Source: an uncultured Anaerotignum sp. (GTDB taxonomy: Bacteria > Bacillota > Clostridia > Lachnospirales > Anaerotignaceae). Taken from it: a stretch of 17,753 bases of DNA. The stretch covers positions 1 to 17,753 of the forward strand of contig NZ_CAJMDQ010000058.1 of assembly GCF_905212195.1 (NCBI RefSeq), given 5' to 3'. Positions 14,917-17,753 of this stretch are shown here, one piece after another; within the stretch, counting starts at the first letter, position 1, and the number at the start of each line of letters is the position of its first letter. The notes beneath the pieces are model-generated. The model worked only from the letters and a program-made list of their open reading frames with translations. It was not told the DNA's origin and made no database searches. The position numbers and the translations under genes are program-made.

Positions 14917-16842
14917 ATGGCTTTTTTGCCTGTCAGCAAAGAAGAAATGTTGGAAAGAGGTTGGGACAGACCTGACTTTGTTTATATTTGTGGGGATGCA
15001 TACGTAGATCATCCTTCTTTTGGTGCGGCAATCATCTGCCGCGTATTGGAAAGTCAGGGATATAAGGTGTGTTTCATTGCGCAGCCTGACTGGAAGACAA
15101 CGGAAGATTTCACACGTTTTGGAGAACCCAGACTGGCTTTTCTGGTAAGTGCTGGGAATATTGACTCTATGGTCAATCACTATACAGTGGCGAAGAAGAG
15201 AAGAAAAAAAGATTCTTACTCTCCCGGCGGAGAAATGGGGCTGCGTCCTGATCGGGCTACCATTGTCTATTGCAATAAGCTGCGGGAAGTCTATAAAAAG
15301 ACGCCGATTATCATAGGGGGAATTGAAGCCAGTCTGCGCCGGCTGAGCCATTATGATTATTGGGATAATAAAGTTCGCCGTTCTATACTGTTGGATAGCG
15401 GTGCAGATCTTCTTCTGTACGGTATGGGAGAACATCAGATCATCGAAATGGCGGATGCTTTGGACAGCGGCATTCCTGTGGAGGAATTGACATTTTTGCG
15501 CGGCTCTGTTTACAAAACAAAAGATATTTCCAGAGCTTATGATTATATCATTCTGCCGAAATACAATGAAGTAAAACAGGATAAAATGAAGTATGCCGAA
15601 AGTTTTCTGATCCAGTATCAAAATACAGATGCTGTCATTGGCAAAACACTCATTGAAGAATATGACGAATGGACAGTGGTGCAAAATCCGCCTTCACCGC
15701 CGTTGCAGACACAGGAACTGGATAAAGTGTATGCTTTGCAATTTGAACGGACATACCATCCTATGTATGAGGAAAAAGGCGGTATTCCTGCCATTGAAGA
15801 AGTAAAATTCAGTTTGGTCAGCAATCGAGGATGCTTCGGCAATTGCAATTTCTGTGCTCTGGCGTTCCATCAGGGACGTGTTGTGACTGCAAGAAGCCAT
15901 GATTCTCTTGTTGCCGAGGCAGAGAAAATCACAATGGATGAGAAATTCAAGGGGTATATCCACGACGTAGGCGGCCCTACAGCGAATTTTAGAAAGCCTG
16001 CCTGCAAAAAGCAATTAAAGTATGGTGCATGTCGGGACAAGCAGTGCTTATGGCCTACAAAATGTGAAAACCTTGAAGTAGATCATCGGGATTATGTGAA
16101 ATTGCTGCGAAAAATCCGTGAGATTCCCCGGGTGAAAAAGGTGTTTATCCGTTCTGGTATCCGTTATGATTATCTGATTTATGATAAAGACGAAACCTTT
16201 TTCCGGGAGCTTTGCAAATATCATGTCAGTGGGCAGCTGAAAGTGGCGCCGGAGCATGTTTCCGATAAAGTTCTGGCGAAGATGGGAAAACCCGGTGGAG
16301 ATGTCTATCAGAGGTTTGTAAAGAAATATCAGGAAATCAATCAGCGTTTGGGAATGGATCAGTATTTGGTGCCTTATCTTATGAGCAGTCATCCCGGCAG
16401 TGATCTTCAAGCAGCCATTGAGTTAGCGGAATATTTGCGTGATATTCATCATATGCCGGAACAGGTGCAGGACTTTTATCCCACACCGGGGACCCTTTCC
16501 ACCGCAATGTATTATACCGGCATCGATCCACGCACAAAAGAAAAGGTTTATGTACCCAAAACACCCCATGAAAAAGCCATGCAGCGTGCGTTGATGCAGT
16601 ATCGCCTGCCGCAGAATTATGATCTGGTTTATGAAGCATTGAAATTAGCTCATAGAGAAGATTTGATTGGATTTGATTCTCATTGCCTGATTAGGCCCAG
16701 ACAAATGGGACAAAAGAAAATGGGAAACAAAGAAGGACAGAGAACCAGCAATGCAGGCGGCAGACCAATGGGTAGGAAAGAAGGAAAGGGAACAGCACCC
16801 AAAAAGAAAACCATCAGAAATATCCATAAAAAGAAAAGCTAA
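14917..16842 (+). CDS. ygiQ: YgiQ-family radical SAM protein
   Basis: This 641-residue protein matches YgiQ (UPF0313) across its length; the reaction is not established. The N-terminal region (about 18-200) has a B12-binding-like alpha/beta layout (DFVYICGDAYVDHPSFG) and the conserved GGIEASLRRLSHYDYW (134-149). The radical SAM core carries C-x3-C-x2-C (Cys306, Cys310, Cys313 in RGCFGNCNFCALAFHQGR) that binds the 4Fe-4S cluster. A second cysteine group follows (Cys363, Cys372, Cys377, Cys383), then VAPEHVSD (443-450), the PYLMSSHPGS block (486-495) and the DFYPTPGTLSTAMYYTG region (519-535). The last 50 residues are a Lys/Arg/Gly-rich, probably disordered tail. AAGGAGG precedes the ATG by 7 nt. 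A weak -10 (TAAAAT, 14836-14841) is the only promoter candidate. The gene is flanked by its own terminator. Confidence 0.92.
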   Translation: MAFLPVSKEEMLERGWDRPDFVYICGDAYVDHPSFGAAIICRVLESQGYKVCFIAQPDWKTTEDFTRFGEPRLAFLVSAGNIDSMVNHYTVAKKRRKKDSYSPGGEMGLRPDRATIVYCNKLREVYKKTPIIIGGIEASLRRLSHYDYWDNKVRRSILLDSGADLLLYGMGEHQIIEMADALDSGIPVEELTFLRGSVYKTKDISRAYDYIILPKYNEVKQDKMKYAESFLIQYQNTDAVIGKTLIEEYDEWTVVQNPPSPPLQTQELDKVYALQFERTYHPMYEEKGGIPAIEEVKFSLVSNRGCFGNCNFCALAFHQGRVVTARSHDSLVAEAEKITMDEKFKGYIHDVGGPTANFRKPACKKQLKYGACRDKQCLWPTKCENLEVDHRDYVKLLRKIREIPRVKKVFIRSGIRYDYLIYDKDETFFRELCKYHVSGQLKVAPEHVSDKVLAKMGKPGGDVYQRFVKKYQEINQRLGMDQYLVPYLMSSHPGSDLQAAIELAEYLRDIHHMPEQVQDFYPTPGTLSTAMYYTGIDPRTKEKVYVPKTPHEKAMQRALMQYRLPQNYDLVYEALKLAHREDLIGFDSHCLIRPRQMGQKKMGNKEGQRTSNAGGRPMGRKEGKGTAPKKKTIRNIHKKKS

Positions 16843-16910
16843 GAAACATTAGATTTTATTTCTTCGTAAGAATTGGGACAGCTGCATGTAGTTTTTGATT
16901 CCAATAAAAG

Positions 16911-16955
16911 AAAATAGCCGGAAGTACCTTTTTCAAGGGTTCCGGCTATTTTTGT
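16911..16955. terminator. Terminator between the YgiQ-family and zinc-ribbon genes, probably bidirectional
   Basis: The stem AAAATAGCCGGAA / TTCCGGCTATTTT (perfect 13 bp) has a partly paired 16-nt loop and T runs on both strands. It lies between convergent genes. Confidence 0.85.
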
Positions 16956-17024
16956 TTTCTTGTGAAAAGTTTTGAAAGCAATTCCGTTTGTTTTGTCTGA
17001 ACAAAATAGACCAGCTTTCTATTA

Positions 17025-17627
17025 TTAAATGATTACATCATCCTGTGGCATCAAAAATAAATCATCGGGATTCTGGAGAAATACAGCAGCATCTGCTTCT
17101 TGGGTGTCCTGTTGTTTTGCAGGTGCTTCTACCTGCGTGTTTTCCTCTGTTTTTATCGTACCCGGTCCCGTTACAATTGCAATATAACTGATGAAGATGC
17201 AGATGACACCGACAATGACAGCAGCTACGAGAATTGGTTTCCAATTGGTTTTTTCTGATTCCTCAGATTCATCATAATCCTCGAAATCTTCAAAGTCATC
17301 ATATTCTTCGTCATATTCTTCCTCAAAATCCTCATCATCTATGACATCTGATTCGATTGGTTCCGCTGTACTGTAAGAAAGTTCCTGCAAATCAGGTTCT
17401 GGAAGCGTAGTTTCTTCTGGAAGTGTGGTTTCTTCAGCAAGAGCAGTTTCTTCCATTGGCCAGTCAGCAAAAAATTCGGAAGGAAAAGGGGTTCCATCCA
17501 CGGGACAGAAATTTTCTCTTTTCGAAATGATATGGCCGCAAGTAGGACACTTGGGGATTTTTTTCCCACATTGCTCACAGAAGTTTGCATGTGCAGAAAT
17601 TTTATGATTACAGTAAGGGCAGTGCAT
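17025..17627 (-). CDS. Zinc-ribbon membrane protein with acidic linker, function unknown
   Basis: This 200-residue protein starts with two zinc-ribbon knuckle pairs. The first is complete (Cys3, Cys6, Cys17, Cys20: MHCPYC...FCEQCG). The second has Cys27, Cys30 and Cys41 but Asp44 where the fourth cysteine is expected (CPTCG...FCPVDG). A Glu/Thr/Pro repeat (ETTLPE twice, 65-77) leads to an intensely acidic stretch with scattered Tyr and Phe (96-126), then one transmembrane helix (about 131-152) and a 48-residue polar tail. Without a signal peptide the ribbons are probably cytoplasmic and the tail outside (inference). The ATG is supported by AGGAGA 7 nt upstream. Similar ribbon-plus-helix proteins are common in Bacillota, but I do not recognise a characterised orthologue. 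Confidence 0.85.
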   Translation of the reverse strand: MHCPYCNHKISAHANFCEQCGKKIPKCPTCGHIISKRENFCPVDGTPFPSEFFADWPMEETALAEETTLPEETTLPEPDLQELSYSTAEPIESDVIDDEDFEEEYDEEYDDFEDFEDYDESEESEKTNWKPILVAAVIVGVICIFISYIAIVTGPGTIKTEENTQVEAPAKQQDTQEADAAVFLQNPDDLFLMPQDDVII

Positions 17628-17753
17628 AGTTTCTCTCCTTTATCATGTGCATCAGATTGGTGATGGTGTCATGCAGATGGTTTCTAAATTTTTATACAGA
17701 ATGACCATAGTCGGATATTTGCTTTTGGTGCATTGCTTAAAAAAATATAAATA
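17628..17753. other. Non-coding edge region upstream of the zinc-ribbon gene
   Basis: The 126 bases up to the window edge contain no frame with a ribosome binding site. On the minus strand a TATAAA near 17693-17698 could be a -10 box, but its -35 region is poor. Nothing else is supported. Confidence 0.4.

Noticed and set aside
14777..15007. Open frame of 76 codons on the plus strand ahead of the YgiQ-family gene
   Set aside because: It lacks a ribosome binding site and overlaps the well-supported YgiQ start by 91 bases in another frame. Its second half is a shifted reading of ygiQ.
17275..17345. Tandem repeat of TCTTC/ATC units within the zinc-ribbon gene
   Set aside because: This is the low-complexity coding of the Asp/Glu/Tyr/Phe stretch, with no exact repeat unit long enough to call a separate repeat element or CRISPR.

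Overview
The window looks like an ordinary chromosomal stretch of a low-to-mid GC, spore-forming Gram-positive anaerobe (Bacillota, probably class Clostridia). The evidence is an S-layer-homology surface protein, a PdaA-type delta-lactam de-N-acetylase (spore cortex), a NupNOPQ/BmpABCD-type nucleoside ABC transporter, AGGAGG-type ribosome binding sites, and strong U-tailed terminators between units. I see no phage genes, transposases, tRNA, rRNA or CRISPR array.

Layout. (1) 2-1426 (+): an SLH + CAP-domain surface protein, cut at its start by the window edge. (2) 1551-2687 (-): a THUMP-domain rRNA methyltransferase, divergent from tgt. (3) 2878-4540 (+): tgt (queuosine tRNA modification) and yajC (Sec translocase), each with a good sigma-A-like promoter. 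(4) 4842-12669 (+): the main cluster, containing a BMP-family lipoprotein, a two-domain ABC ATPase, two permeases, two tandem nucleoside hydrolases and a 3-hydroxyisobutyrate-dehydrogenase-family enzyme. (5) 12786-13706 (+): pdaA, convergent across a shared perfect terminator with (6) 13791-14657 (-), an EamA/DMT-family exporter. (7) 14917-16842 (+): a YgiQ-family radical SAM protein. (8) 17025-17627 (-): a membrane-anchored zinc-ribbon protein with a very acidic linker.

How the genes work together. The lipoprotein should capture nucleosides outside the cell, the ATPase and permease pair should import them, and the two hydrolases should split them into free base and ribose. Overlapping starts and stops (11 nt, TAATG, ATGA) point to translational coupling. 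Three terminator-like hairpins sit between sub-blocks with no convincing promoter behind them, which suggests a graded operon (lipoprotein > transporter > hydrolases > dehydrogenase). The dehydrogenase's role in the cluster is not evident from sequence.

Nothing here is clearly a new defence or mobile system. The points most worth a second look are the import-and-hydrolyse cluster with its diverged hydrolase pair and attached dehydrogenase, the internal hairpins, the leader hairpin before the lipoprotein gene, and the zinc-ribbon membrane protein of unknown function.
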